DNA of 64,000 nt, taken from NCBI RefSeq assembly GCF_001884235.1, contig NZ_MAOI01000015.1, positions 124,001-188,000 on the forward strand. Reading direction: 5' to 3'. Source of the DNA: Bacillus paramycoides (GTDB lineage Bacteria > Bacillota > Bacilli > Bacillales > Bacillaceae_G). The notes under the pieces are model-generated. The model had not been told where the DNA came from, did no database searches, and was given only the letters and a program-made list of their open reading frames with translations. Of the stretch, positions 52,923 to 61,609 are shown piece after piece. How positions within the stretch are numbered: position 1 is the stretch's first letter; each line of letters begins with the position of its first letter. A program made the position numbers and the translations under genes.

Positions 52923-54401
52923 GTGGGGAAATTGTTAGAGTTGAAAAGTACCTTGTTTGAAGTTATGAAGGAAATCAGGGATGAGTTAGGTTCACCTAAT
53001 GATTTAACGATTAGAGAAGTGGCTCTTGCGGGAAGTTTTACACGTTGTGCGGTTGTTTTTTTATGTGGATTAACAGATAAGGATAATGTTTATAAATATG
53101 TAGTTCGTACACTTCAATATGAAGAAGTACCAAATGAAGCAGCTGTTGTTCAAACATTGTTAGATCGTTTTATTTCTATTGCAGAAGTCAGTACGAAAAC
53201 AACATTTCCAGATATTATAAATGCGATTTTAACAGGAGACACAGTTATATTAATTGATAATATTCAAACGGCTATTGTTATTAATAGTAGGGCTTGGGAG
53301 AAAAGAAGTCTAGAACCACCTGTAACAGAAGATTTAATACGTGGACCGAGGATTGGACTAAATGAAGATATTAATGTAAATAAAATGTTAATTCGTCGTA
53401 GTTTACGTGATCCAAAGCTACGATTTCAATCTTATATTATGGGGGAAAGATCGCAAAAAGAAGTGACCATAGTATATATAGAAGATATTATTAATCCTTA
53501 CATTGTAAAAGAGTTAGATCGTCGTCTTCAATCGATAGTGACAGATGTCGTTTTGGAAACAGGTACGATTGAACAATTAATTCAAGATAATAATTTATCG
53601 CCATTTCCGCAGTTTTTGAATACGGAAAGGCCTGATAGTATTGTGGCCTCATTAGCGAAGGGAAAAGCGGCCATTTTAGTAGATGGATCACCATTTGCAC
53701 TTATTGCGCCATTAGTATTTGTTGATATTTTTCAATCGGTAGAAGATCATTATGAACGCTGGATAATTGGTACGTTATTAAGGGTTTTGCGAATGATTTC
53801 CGGTATAATTGCGATTTTAATGCCGGCAATGTATGTAGCGCTAGTTTCATATCACCAAGGACTTATTCCCTCTAAATTGGCTTATTCAATTGCAGGTGCA
53901 AGGGAAGGTGTACCGTTTCCTGCTTATATTGAAACATTAATGATGGCATTGACGATGGAATTAATAAGAGAAGCTGGAATTAGATTACCGAAACAGATGG
54001 GACAAACCATTGGGATTGTAGGTGGCCTTGTAATTGGAGAAGCAGCAGTAAGTGCGGGGATTGTAAATCCGTTTTTAGTCATTATTATTGCGGTTACAGC
54101 AATTGCTACATTTTCACTGCCTGTGTATAGCATTACGATTACGTTTAGGGTTTTACTTTTCGCTTTTGTATTAGCCGCGACTGCTTTTGGGCTGTATGGA
54201 ATTATTTTAGCTCTTATTGCACTTGCCGTTCATATTACGAATTTAAAGAGTGTTGGGGTACCGTATACAACGCCTATTGCTCCTGCGTTTTATAAAGATT
54301 GGAAAGAAGAGATTGTCCGCTTGCCGAAGTCAATGTTGAAAGAGAGACCGGAATATTTACAAACGAAAGACTCTACATTACGTCCAAAGGAGCGAGAATA
54401 A
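52923..54401 (+). CDS. GerA-family spore germinant receptor, A subunit
   Basis: A 492-aa protein of the GerAA/GerKA/GerLA type. Residues 1-290 are the hydrophilic N-terminal domain (family motifs RGPRIGLNEDINVNKMLIRRSL and VAYIEDI-like VTIVYIEDIINP), and 290-440 contain five or six TM helices, including GAREGVPFPAYIETLMMALTMELIREAG. In spores it forms the germinant receptor with B and C subunits in the inner membrane. GTG 52923 and TTG 52932 are both possible starts. A weak sigmaG-like promoter (TGTATA, N18, GAATCTA at 52864-52894) lies upstream. The locus fits gerL of B. cereus, but I give no symbol. Confidence 0.88.
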   Translation: MGKLLELKSTLFEVMKEIRDELGSPNDLTIREVALAGSFTRCAVVFLCGLTDKDNVYKYVVRTLQYEEVPNEAAVVQTLLDRFISIAEVSTKTTFPDIINAILTGDTVILIDNIQTAIVINSRAWEKRSLEPPVTEDLIRGPRIGLNEDINVNKMLIRRSLRDPKLRFQSYIMGERSQKEVTIVYIEDIINPYIVKELDRRLQSIVTDVVLETGTIEQLIQDNNLSPFPQFLNTERPDSIVASLAKGKAAILVDGSPFALIAPLVFVDIFQSVEDHYERWIIGTLLRVLRMISGIIAILMPAMYVALVSYHQGLIPSKLAYSIAGAREGVPFPAYIETLMMALTMELIREAGIRLPKQMGQTIGIVGGLVIGEAAVSAGIVNPFLVIIIAVTAIATFSLPVYSITITFRVLLFAFVLAATAFGLYGIILALIALAVHITNLKSVGVPYTTPIAPAFYKDWKEEIVRLPKSMLKERPEYLQTKDSTLRPKERE

Positions 54402-55523
54402 TTGAAACCATTTGAATACGGAGATGAAGAAATTGGATCCCGGGAGCTTGGTTTTGCGGTATCATCAATGATTATCGGTATAGGTGCATTATCTATGCCG
54501 CGAGATATTGCTATGCAAACTTTATTTTCGGATGGTTGGATTATTTTGCTTTTTGGTGGATTGATATGTGCATGTTTAGGTTGGTTTGTAACGAGGGTGG
54601 CTATTTTATTCCCAAAACAAAACTTTGTTCAATATACAAGTACACATTTGACGAAACCCGTTGCATACACGATTAGTATCATTTTAGTATTAACGTTTGC
54701 TGCTTTGACAGCATATGAATCGCGCATGATTGCAATTATTTCACAAACGTATTTATTTAATGATACACCAGTACAACTATTGTCTTTCTTTTTCCTATTA
54801 GTTGTTGTTTATGGAGTAGCAGGATCGAGAGCAGCTTTATTAAGGTTAAACTTTTTATTTTTACCTATCGTTTTTATTGCAATCGTATTGCTTTCTTTAT
54901 TGAATGTGAACTTAATGGAAATAGATAATTTACTACCGGCTTTTCAAACGGACGTAAGGCAATATGCTGTAGGAGTTAAAGGCTCTGTTTTTACGTTTAT
55001 TGGATTTGAGGTAGCTTTGTTTTATGCGGTGATGTTAAATGACACAGCAAAAAAAGCACCGTTGGCAGTTGCAAAAGCAGTGATGGTAAATGTGCTTTCG
55101 TACATTTTAATTTATATAACTTGTATTAGTGTTTTTACCTATATGACAACTAGGGGACTGACATATCCAACGATTGAATTAGGGAAAGAAATTGCAATTG
55201 GCGGAGGATTTTTAGAAAGATTTGACGCGATTTTTTTTACTATTTGGATTATTACTATTTATAACACTACAGCAATGTATTATGACGTCGCATCTTTATT
55301 ATTTTGTGCCATGTTTCCGAAAATTAAGAAGCATATTTTCATTTTCGTAAGTGCTCCTATTATTTTTATGGTGAATATGATGCCTGGTAATTTAGACGAT
55401 TTATCACATTATGGAACTTATTTAGCTTGGATTGATATGGGGTTTGTTGTATTAGCGCCTTTGTTAGTTTTAATTGTATATAAAATAAAAAGAAGGAATG
55501 GTAAAAATGAAGCACCTTCTTAA
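54402..55523 (+). CDS. GerA-family spore germinant receptor, B subunit (amino acid permease-like)
   Basis: A 373-aa membrane protein with about 10 TM helices, spore-permease family (APC-like). The start region [24 protein letters not shown] near 12-32 matches GerAB/GerKB. TTG 54402 directly follows the A-subunit stop, with AAAGGAGCGA upstream. It is thought to bind the germinant. Overlaps the C-subunit gene by 17 bases. Confidence 0.88.
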   Translation: MKPFEYGDEEIGSRELGFAVSSMIIGIGALSMPRDIAMQTLFSDGWIILLFGGLICACLGWFVTRVAILFPKQNFVQYTSTHLTKPVAYTISIILVLTFAALTAYESRMIAIISQTYLFNDTPVQLLSFFFLLVVVYGVAGSRAALLRLNFLFLPIVFIAIVLLSLLNVNLMEIDNLLPAFQTDVRQYAVGVKGSVFTFIGFEVALFYAVMLNDTAKKAPLAVAKAVMVNVLSYILIYITCISVFTYMTTRGLTYPTIELGKEIAIGGGFLERFDAIFFTIWIITIYNTTAMYYDVASLLFCAMFPKIKKHIFIFVSAPIIFMVNMMPGNLDDLSHYGTYLAWIDMGFVVLAPLLVLIVYKIKRRNGKNEAPS

Positions 55524-56673
55524 AATTATGATATGTGCTGTTTTGGCTAGTTGGATGAGTGGGTGTTCTGAGTTAGAAGAGATCGAAGAAAGAGGATTTG
55601 TGGTAGGGGCGGCTTATGATATTGTGAAAGAAAAGAAATCTAATCCGGTGATGAAGGGCACATACCAAATGGTACTCCCAAGTAAGTTAACGCCACAAGG
55701 TGCTCAAGGCGATGGGGAGAGTAAAAATTATATTAATGTTAGTGCAAAAGCTGATAGTGTTTTTGAGCAAATACGAATTATTGCTAAAAAAATTAGTCGT
55801 TCCTTATTCTTTCCACATATACAAGTGATAATTTTTTCTAAAGAATTACTTTCAGGCCCGTATGTTTTGCAAAATACGTTAGATGTATATATTCGTGATC
55901 ATGAAATGAGAAGGAATATTCGTTTGTTCGTTTCGAAGAAAAATGCGGAAGCTATTTTAAAACAAAGTGCAAAGCCTGAAAATTTACCGTCGAAATACAT
56001 TGATATGTTAGCTGATCATCCTCCGAAAAATGCTCAAATGATTGAGGCGGCCAGAATTGGTGAAGTACAGGAGAAAATGATTTCAAAGCAAAGTTTTGCG
56101 CTACCTGTTTTAAGTTTAACGAAGCAAGGTGTTCAGATGGATGGGGCTGCTTTATTTCGTGGAAAGGATAATAAGTGTGTTGGAATGCTGAGTGGAGAAC
56201 AAACGTTAGGAATGAACTATGTAATAGGTAAAAAAATTGGAGGTTTTTTTACTATCCGTAAAAAGGGCCAGCTTATTACATATGAAATTCATAAGATACA
56301 CCGGAAGATTAAAGTATCTACGGTAAATGCTACAAAACCGAAGTTTGATATTCATTTATCTCTGGATGGAACCTTGGCTGAGTTGCATTTTAGTGATCAT
56401 AAACAAATTATGAATGAAAATCGATTAAAGAAAAATATTTCGGAGGCAATGGAGAAACGTATCCAAAAATCAGTAAAACTTGTTCAAAAAAAATATAAGG
56501 TAGATGTATTGGAATTAGGCGAAGTGTATAAGCGGCATAATTATAAAGAGTGGAAAAAAATAAGTAAGAATTGGGATCAAGGTGAAAATTATTTTAGTAA
56601 CGCTGAAATAATTGTTCATGTTCATCCTATAATTGAACATTCGGGTTCGGCTTTACCGAAGAGAGTGAAATAA
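55507..56673 (+). CDS. GerA-family spore germinant receptor, C subunit (lipoprotein)
   Basis: A 388-aa lipoprotein. Signal and lipobox end at MSGC (Cys 20), followed by the GerAC opening [18 protein letters not shown]. Further family stretches are [36 protein letters not shown] and a C-terminal [13 protein letters not shown]-like part. ATG 55507 is spaced 10 bases from AAGGAA; ATG 55498 abuts the site. Third gene of the operon. It is anchored on the spore inner membrane. Confidence 0.87.
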   Translation: MKHLLKIMICAVLASWMSGCSELEEIEERGFVVGAAYDIVKEKKSNPVMKGTYQMVLPSKLTPQGAQGDGESKNYINVSAKADSVFEQIRIIAKKISRSLFFPHIQVIIFSKELLSGPYVLQNTLDVYIRDHEMRRNIRLFVSKKNAEAILKQSAKPENLPSKYIDMLADHPPKNAQMIEAARIGEVQEKMISKQSFALPVLSLTKQGVQMDGAALFRGKDNKCVGMLSGEQTLGMNYVIGKKIGGFFTIRKKGQLITYEIHKIHRKIKVSTVNATKPKFDIHLSLDGTLAELHFSDHKQIMNENRLKKNISEAMEKRIQKSVKLVQKKYKVDVLELGEVYKRHNYKEWKKISKNWDQGENYFSNAEIIVHVHPIIEHSGSALPKRVK

Positions 56674-56684
56674 GGTGATGTAAG

Positions 56685-56813
56685 TTGTTTACTGGATTAG
56701 GAATTAGTTGCGCGATATTAATGGCGGTTCTTCCAGGAACTATATATTTTATTCATAAAAAGATTACAACGTATGGTGCTCAGCCGTGGAAAGAAAAAAA
56801 GAAACCTGAATAA
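56685..56813 (+). CDS. 42-aa single-TM small protein at the end of the gerA-family operon
   Basis: A short frame starting at TTG 56685 after AAGGTGATG (the last bases of the C-subunit gene). It encodes MFTGLGISCAILMAVLPGT (a TM helix to about residue 22), then a basic, soluble tail IHKKITTYGAQPWKEKKKPE. The stop lies within the operon terminator, so it is transcribed with gerABC. Small hydrophobic D proteins encoded with gerA-type operons modulate germination in Bacillus; this one is shorter (one TM). Assignment as a D-type protein is inference. Confidence 0.55.
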   Translation: MFTGLGISCAILMAVLPGTIYFIHKKITTYGAQPWKEKKKPE

Positions 56814-56829
56814 GTTTCAGGTTTCTTTT
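56798..56829 (+). terminator. Terminator of the germinant-receptor operon
   Basis: AAAGAAACCTGAA / TTCAGGTTTCTTT hairpin with a T-rich end; the 42-aa ORF stop codon is in its loop. Confidence 0.88.
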
Positions 56830-56878
56830 ATGCGCAAAGCATATGATGAAGGGGGATACCTTCTATGTATGCTTTACT

Positions 56879-58279
56879 TTATACAAGCCCTAACCAATGT
56901 ACCAATTGTGTAGAGAGGAATGTAACAACAATGGCAATAACAGTAGGGATTGCAAACGATAAGAATGTCCACTTTGCACTTTTTGTTTCTTTATATATGT
57001 TAACCAGTGTTGTCCCGCATGGGAAATGAAGAAGTGAGAACAACATTGTATTTAACGCAGTTAACCAAGTCCAACCGTGTTCTAAGAATAGATTTTTGAT
57101 TTGATTAAAATCATCTATTTCAGTTAAAGCGCCAGTTGATAAGTAAGACATTAATAAAATTGGAATAACAATTTCATTAGCTGGTAGTCCAAGAATAAAC
57201 GCTGCTAGAATAAAACCGTCAAGACCTAACATTTTCGCGAATGGATCTAGGAAGTTTACAAAGTGCATAAGTAAGCTAGTGTCACCAACGAAAATATTAG
57301 CAAGTATCCAAGTTAATACAGCGGCAGGTGCAGCTACAATCACAGCTCGTTTTAAAACATATATTGATTTATCGAGCGTTGAACGCACAATTGTATTCCA
57401 AATTTTTGGCTTGCGGTATGGTGGTAACTCAAGTGTGTAGTGAGTTGGAACGCCTTTTAAAGCTGTTTTTGATAGTACCCAAGAAACGGTTAATGTCATA
57501 ATAACACCAATTACAACCATTCCAACTACGACACTTGCAGTAACAAATGTTTGCATGCTACCTGTATAACCAGCAGCCATAAATAGTGAAGCCATTAAAA
57601 TTAACATAGGCCAGCGACCGTTACAAGGAACGAAGTTGTTTGTTAAGATTGCAAGCATACGTTCACGTGGTGATTCAATAATACGTGTCGACATAATGGC
57701 AGCTGCATTACAACCAAATCCCATTGCCATTGTTAAAGATTGTTTACCGTGTGCACCAGATCGCTTGAATAAGCGGTCCATATTAAATGCGACACGTGGT
57801 AAATATCCGTAGTTTTCTAATAGGGCGAACATAGGGAAGAAAATGGCCATAGGTGGTAACATAACACTAATAACAGCTCCGATACCACGGAATAAACCAA
57901 GTATTAAAATGCCATGTAACCATTCAGGTGCATGCATTGCTTGGAACCAAGATGTTAAATATCCTTCTGCCCAGCCGAAGAACTCAGCAAGCATATCAGA
58001 TGGTACGTTAGCGCCTGCAATTGTAAGATAAAAAATGATAGATAAAATACCGAGCATAATTGGGAATCCCCAGATTGGAGATGTGAAAATTTTATCTAGT
58101 TTTTCGGAACGATATAATTTATCAGTATTTGTATATTGAACAGATTCTTTACATATATTTGCAGATGTTCGATAAATATCTCCGACAATATCATCTCGTA
58201 TATCTTCTTTTGAGAGTGTTTGTGCATGTTGGATAATATAGTCTAATGGAAGAGCTTTACTGGCTGAGTGAGATTCCAT
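56879..58279 (-). CDS. feoB: Ferrous iron transporter FeoB, membrane half (Gate domains)
   Basis: A 466-aa protein matching the membrane portion of FeoB. After a 90-residue cytosolic lead there are about 9-10 TM helices in two Gate domains; conserved stretches are MAMGFGCNAAAIMSTRIIESPRERMLAILTNNFVPCNGRWPM (in parts, residues 183-225) and AAFILGLPANEIVIPILLMSY near 350. It moves Fe2+ across the membrane, activated by the G domain. ATG 58279 has GGGAGGTCG upstream, within the end of the G-domain gene (23-base overlap), so this is a real second gene and not a plain frameshift. Confidence 0.85.
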   Translation of the reverse strand: MESHSASKALPLDYIIQHAQTLSKEDIRDDIVGDIYRTSANICKESVQYTNTDKLYRSEKLDKIFTSPIWGFPIMLGILSIIFYLTIAGANVPSDMLAEFFGWAEGYLTSWFQAMHAPEWLHGILILGLFRGIGAVISVMLPPMAIFFPMFALLENYGYLPRVAFNMDRLFKRSGAHGKQSLTMAMGFGCNAAAIMSTRIIESPRERMLAILTNNFVPCNGRWPMLILMASLFMAAGYTGSMQTFVTASVVVGMVVIGVIMTLTVSWVLSKTALKGVPTHYTLELPPYRKPKIWNTIVRSTLDKSIYVLKRAVIVAAPAAVLTWILANIFVGDTSLLMHFVNFLDPFAKMLGLDGFILAAFILGLPANEIVIPILLMSYLSTGALTEIDDFNQIKNLFLEHGWTWLTALNTMLFSLLHFPCGTTLVNIYKETKSAKWTFLSFAIPTVIAIVVTFLSTQLVHWLGLV

Positions 58280-58979
58280 TTATTACGACCTCCCTTACAA
58301 GCGGTTCGTTATGATGTTTTTGAAGTGTAGTTAAGAAATTTTTATCTCCATCTAAAATACGTAGCGCAATCCAACGTGCTGGATACGTATCACCGAACAC
58401 TTTATAAATTTGTGGTTCTAATTCTTGAATCATATTTTCAATTTTTTCATTATAAGTAATTTTAATTGGTGTAGGAATGAGCCTTTTTGTTGCTACTTTA
58501 GTAATGACACTTAGTAAATGTCCGATACCAACTCGGTTTCGTGCTGAAATTTTAACTACCGGTACACCAAGTGATTTTGCTAATTTTTTTTCATCAATAA
58601 CGATTCCCTTTTTCTCTGCTTCATCAATTAAGTTAATACAAATGACTACATCGTTTGTCATTTCCATCACTTGGAGTGCTAAATTTAAATTTCTTTCCAT
58701 TGCAGTTGCATCTATAACAACCACAGTTACTTCTGGCTTTTCAAATATAATATAATCTCGTGCGACTTCTTCATCTGCTGAATTTGAATACAGTGAGTAA
58801 GTTCCAGGTAAATCTATTATTGTATATATATTTCCGTTATGCTCATATTCCCCTTCAGCTTTTAAAACAGTTTTCCCCGTCCAGTTTCCAGTATGTTGTT
58901 TTAAGCCTGTTAAAGTATTAAATAATGTACTTTTCCCGGTATTCGGGTTACCAGCTAAAGCAATGCGATGGTTACTCAT
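58257..58979 (-). CDS. feoB: Ferrous iron transporter FeoB, GTPase half (NFeoB)
   Basis: A 240-aa FeoB-type G protein. G1 is GNPNTGKSTLFN (residues 9-20), G3 is DLPGTYSLYS near 56, G4 is NLIDEAE near 118 and G5 is SARNRVG near 146; residues 170-240 form the start of the helical domain. In most bacteria this is fused to the membrane part; here the chain ends at residue 240 and the membrane half restarts in another frame. ATG 58979 overlaps feoA by 4 bases. Confidence 0.87.
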   Translation of the reverse strand: MSNHRIALAGNPNTGKSTLFNTLTGLKQHTGNWTGKTVLKAEGEYEHNGNIYTIIDLPGTYSLYSNSADEEVARDYIIFEKPEVTVVVIDATAMERNLNLALQVMEMTNDVVICINLIDEAEKKGIVIDEKKLAKSLGVPVVKISARNRVGIGHLLSVITKVATKRLIPTPIKITYNEKIENMIQELEPQIYKVFGDTYPARWIALRILDGDKNFLTTLQKHHNEPLVREVVINGISLSQ

Positions 58980-59233
58980 CTGAAATCATCTCCTATTAAT
59001 ACCCCGAAAATAAGGGAACTTTCTTCACTACGCAGTGCAATAGTTGTGTTGCTTACTTGATAAGCGACCGGGTCTCCAAGTGGACTGCGTTGTAACACTT
59101 TAATCGTTGCCCCAGGAATAAAGCCTAAATCTAATAAACGTCGTTTCATAGTTCCTTCTAATTGTATCTTCTCAATTTGTACAAACTCTCCTGTTGTAAA
59201 TTCGGAAAGTGGTTTTGTATTAGCCGATACCAT
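58976..59233 (-). CDS. feoA: Ferrous iron transport protein A
   Basis: An 85-aa SH3-like protein: FVQIEKIQLEGTMKRRLLDLGFIPGATIKVLQRSPLGDPVAYQV is the FeoA core (residues 18-61). It regulates or assembles with FeoB in the cytosol. ATG 59233 has GAGATGAGGTAAC upstream. First gene of the feoA-feoB(G)-feoB(TM) operon, with a strong promoter and palindrome in front. Confidence 0.9.
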   Translation of the reverse strand: MVSANTKPLSEFTTGEFVQIEKIQLEGTMKRRLLDLGFIPGATIKVLQRSPLGDPVAYQVSNTTIALRSEESSLIFGVLIGDDFR

Positions 59234-59270
59234 AAAAGTTACCTCATCTCTATATTTTTAGTTTAAGTTT

Positions 59271-59296
59271 AAAAAGTTTCCCTAGGTAAACTTTTT
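59271..59296. promoter_or_regulatory. 26-base palindromic operator in front of feoA
   Basis: AAAAAGTTTCCC / TAGGTAAACTTTTT: 12 of 13 base pairs are symmetric. It starts about 10 bases downstream of the feoA -10 and ends 38 bases before the ATG. The centre (TTTCCCTAGGTAAA) resembles sites of DtxR/MntR-family metalloregulators rather than a Fur box. Repression by a metal-loaded regulator is the natural reading; the protein is inferred. Confidence 0.55.
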
Positions 59297-59305
59297 GCTA
59301 CTAAT

Positions 59306-59335
59306 ATAGTAGACTACATTGGATGATGCTGTCAA
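59306..59335 (-). promoter_or_regulatory. SigmaA promoter of feoA
   Basis: On the minus strand TTGACA (59335-59330), 18-base spacer, TACTAT (59311-59306). The palindrome lies immediately downstream. Confidence 0.55.
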
Positions 59336-59508
59336 TTAGTACTTTAAAAATATTCATTTATTTTTAGAATTGTTCCAATTTATTTGATTGTACCGAAAAA
59401 TATTACTGAAATTCTTCTTAATGTAAATAAGGTAAGAGCGTAAAAGTTAAAAAATATAGGGGGATTGTAAATATATTTTTAACTTAAAGGGCAAAATAAA
59501 GAAAAATA

Positions 59509-59525
59509 TTTACATTGGCTTTACA
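59509..59525. promoter_or_regulatory. Distal PhoP-type repeats upstream of pstS
   Basis: TTTACA at 59509-59514 and 59520-59525, exactly 11 bases apart, as in the PhoP direct-repeat consensus TT(A/T/C)ACA. A third TTTACA is at 59540. The 480-base gap 59234-59742 contains these sites, the proximal Pho repeats and the feoA regulatory sites. Confidence 0.4.
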
Positions 59526-59628
59526 TTGTTAAGAATAAATTTACAATACTGCGTGGTTAGTGTGGGTTTTGTTGGCTTTTTTAACTGTAAATGTTGGAAT
59601 GTCTAGCTTTTGCGGGATGTTATCTCTA

Positions 59629-59656
59629 TTTACTTAAACTTAAAAATTGCTTAACA
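59629..59656 (+). promoter_or_regulatory. Proximal PhoP box of pstS with downstream -10
   Basis: Hexamers TTTACT (59629), TTAAAA (59640) and TTAACA (59651) repeat at 11-base steps, and TACAAT at 59677-59682 is a good -10 with no -35. This spacing, with repeats covering about -25 to -50, is the pattern of PhoP-activated promoters in Bacillus. Confidence 0.55.
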
Positions 59657-59742
59657 CTCACATAATATTGTTGTCCTACAATGAATTTGTGTTCGAAAGA
59701 AGATGAATTCGAAAAGTGATAATCCAAATGGGGGTACAAGAC

Positions 59743-60645
59743 ATGGTTATGAAAAAGGGTATTAAATTTTCTTTAGCGGCTTTAGTTGTTGCAGGTGCAT
59801 TAGTTGGATGTGGAAAAGCAGAAAGTACGGATAATAAGGAAGCTGCTAAAGGAAACGATAATGCAAAACAAGAATTATCAGGTACGATTGCAGCGGCTGG
59901 CTCTACAGCTCTTCAACCTCTTGCGGAGGAAGCTGGAAAGAAATTCATGGAGAAAAATTCAAAAGTTTCTATTCAAGTTCAAGGTGGCGGTAGTGGAACA
60001 GGGATTAACCAAGTAGCGTCTGGTGCAGTACAAATTGGTAATTCGGATGTTCCGGCTTCAGATAAAATAAAAGATGCTGAAAAAGCGAAAGAATTAGTAG
60101 ATAACAAGGTAGCGGGTATCGCATTCGCACTTGTCGTAAATAAAGATGTAAAAGTTGATAACTTAACAGTAAAACAAGTGCAAGATATCTTCACTGGAAA
60201 AGTAACGAACTGGAAAGAGTTAGGCGGGAAAGATGAAAAAATCAACGTAATTAATCGTCCAGCTTCATCTGGTACACGTGCTACATTTGAAAAAACAGTT
60301 ATGAAAGATGCGAAAATTAATGATGGAACTGGTACTACACAAGATTCTAATGGTGCAGTAGAGCAAGCGATTAACTCTACTCCAGGTTCAATCAGCTATT
60401 TAGCAATGTCTTACATGGTTGGCGATAAAAAAGGTGCATTGCAAACTGTGAAAATTGATGGTGCTGAACCGAAAGTTGAAAACATCTCTGCTGGTAAATA
60501 TCCATTCTGGTCTTACGAGTACATGGTAACTAAAGGTGAGGCAAAAGAAGCGACAAAAGCATACATTGACTATGTAAAAGGTAAAGATTTCGAAAAACAA
60601 GTAGAAGATATGGGTTACATTCCGATGTCTAAATTAAATAAGTAA
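59743..60645 (+). CDS. pstS: Phosphate-binding lipoprotein PstS
   Basis: A 300-aa high-affinity phosphate receptor. Signal and lipobox end at LVGC (Cys 22). Phosphate-contact motifs are AGSTALQPLAEEAGKKF near 52-68, GGGSGTGINQVASGAVQIGNSDV near 84, and NRPASSGTRATFEKTV near 170. ATG 59743 is 8 bases after GGGGG. First gene of pstSCA, with Pho-type repeats in the promoter. A short hairpin (GGCTGGC / GCCAGTC, 60657-60680) before pstC may attenuate or stabilise pstS mRNA. Confidence 0.94.
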   Translation: MVMKKGIKFSLAALVVAGALVGCGKAESTDNKEAAKGNDNAKQELSGTIAAAGSTALQPLAEEAGKKFMEKNSKVSIQVQGGGSGTGINQVASGAVQIGNSDVPASDKIKDAEKAKELVDNKVAGIAFALVVNKDVKVDNLTVKQVQDIFTGKVTNWKELGGKDEKINVINRPASSGTRATFEKTVMKDAKINDGTGTTQDSNGAVEQAINSTPGSISYLAMSYMVGDKKGALQTVKIDGAEPKVENISAGKYPFWSYEYMVTKGEAKEATKAYIDYVKGKDFEKQVEDMGYIPMSKLNK

Positions 60646-60716
60646 TAAAATTTTATGGGGCTGGCTGCAAGGCCAGTCCTGTTCATTTCAATCTATGAAG
60701 TGGGGTCTGTCCTGTG

Positions 60717-61607
60717 ATGAAGGGGAAAAAACAAATTAATTACGTAAAGAGTGAATATATAGGAAGAACACTCGTTACGTTTTGTGGTATCTTTATTGTT
60801 TTTGTTACATTAGCTATTATTGCGTTTATTTGCGGCAAAGGAATTCAATCTTTCACGCAAAGTGGTATCTCATTATCTGAGGTGTTAACTTCGACAAAAT
60901 GGAATCCAAATGCTGATCAAGGTACGTATGGTGCTGTCATCTTTATTGTTGGTTCGACGCTTGTGTCGTTAGGTGCTGTTGTTATTAGTGCGCCAATTGC
61001 TATAGCTCTTGCTATATTCATGAATTTAATTTCGCCAAAGTTTGGGAATAAAGTATTAAAGCCTGTTTTAGAATTATTAGTTGGTATTCCGTCAGTTGTG
61101 TACGGATTATTAGGGGTTACGATTTTAATTCCTTTATTACGTGATTCGTTTGGGGGAGTGGGCTTTAGTTTAATTGCTGGTATTATCGTCCTAAGTATTA
61201 TGATTTTACCTACTATTGCTAGTATCGCCTCTGATGCAATACGTTCTGTTCCGTTTGATTACTTGGAAGCTTCTTACGGTCTAGGATCGACGAAATGGCA
61301 AGCGATTAGCCGAGTTATTGTTCCTGCTGCAAAACAAGGGATTTTAACAGGTATTGTTTTAGGGTTAGCGCGTGCTTTTGGTGAAGCGTTAGCGGTTCAA
61401 ATGGTAATCGGGAACACGATTAAATTACCGGAAGGAATATATAGTCCAACAGCAACGTTAACGGGTATTCTAACAATGGATATGACGAATACATTGAACG
61501 GAACAGCTTGGAACAATGCGCTATGGACATTAGCGATGATTTTACTTGTTATTTCATTCCTGTTTATTTTAGTAATTCGAGCGATTGGTCAAAGAGGTGA
61601 GCGATAA
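60717..61607 (+). CDS. pstC: Phosphate ABC transporter permease PstC
   Basis: A 296-aa inner-membrane permease with six TM helices. The BPD motif is EASYGLGSTKWQAISRVIVPAAKQGILTG near residues 182-210, with LELLVGIPSVVYGLLGV near 122. ATG 60717 is chosen over the adjacent GTG 60714; ribosome site GGGGT. Forms the phosphate channel with PstA. Confidence 0.93.
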   Translation: MKGKKQINYVKSEYIGRTLVTFCGIFIVFVTLAIIAFICGKGIQSFTQSGISLSEVLTSTKWNPNADQGTYGAVIFIVGSTLVSLGAVVISAPIAIALAIFMNLISPKFGNKVLKPVLELLVGIPSVVYGLLGVTILIPLLRDSFGGVGFSLIAGIIVLSIMILPTIASIASDAIRSVPFDYLEASYGLGSTKWQAISRVIVPAAKQGILTGIVLGLARAFGEALAVQMVIGNTIKLPEGIYSPTATLTGILTMDMTNTLNGTAWNNALWTLAMILLVISFLFILVIRAIGQRGER

Positions 61608-61609
61608 TA

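Noticed and set aside
59234-59300. Fur box in front of feoA
   Set aside because: No GATAATGATTATC-like 19-base repeat is present; the palindrome has a different core.
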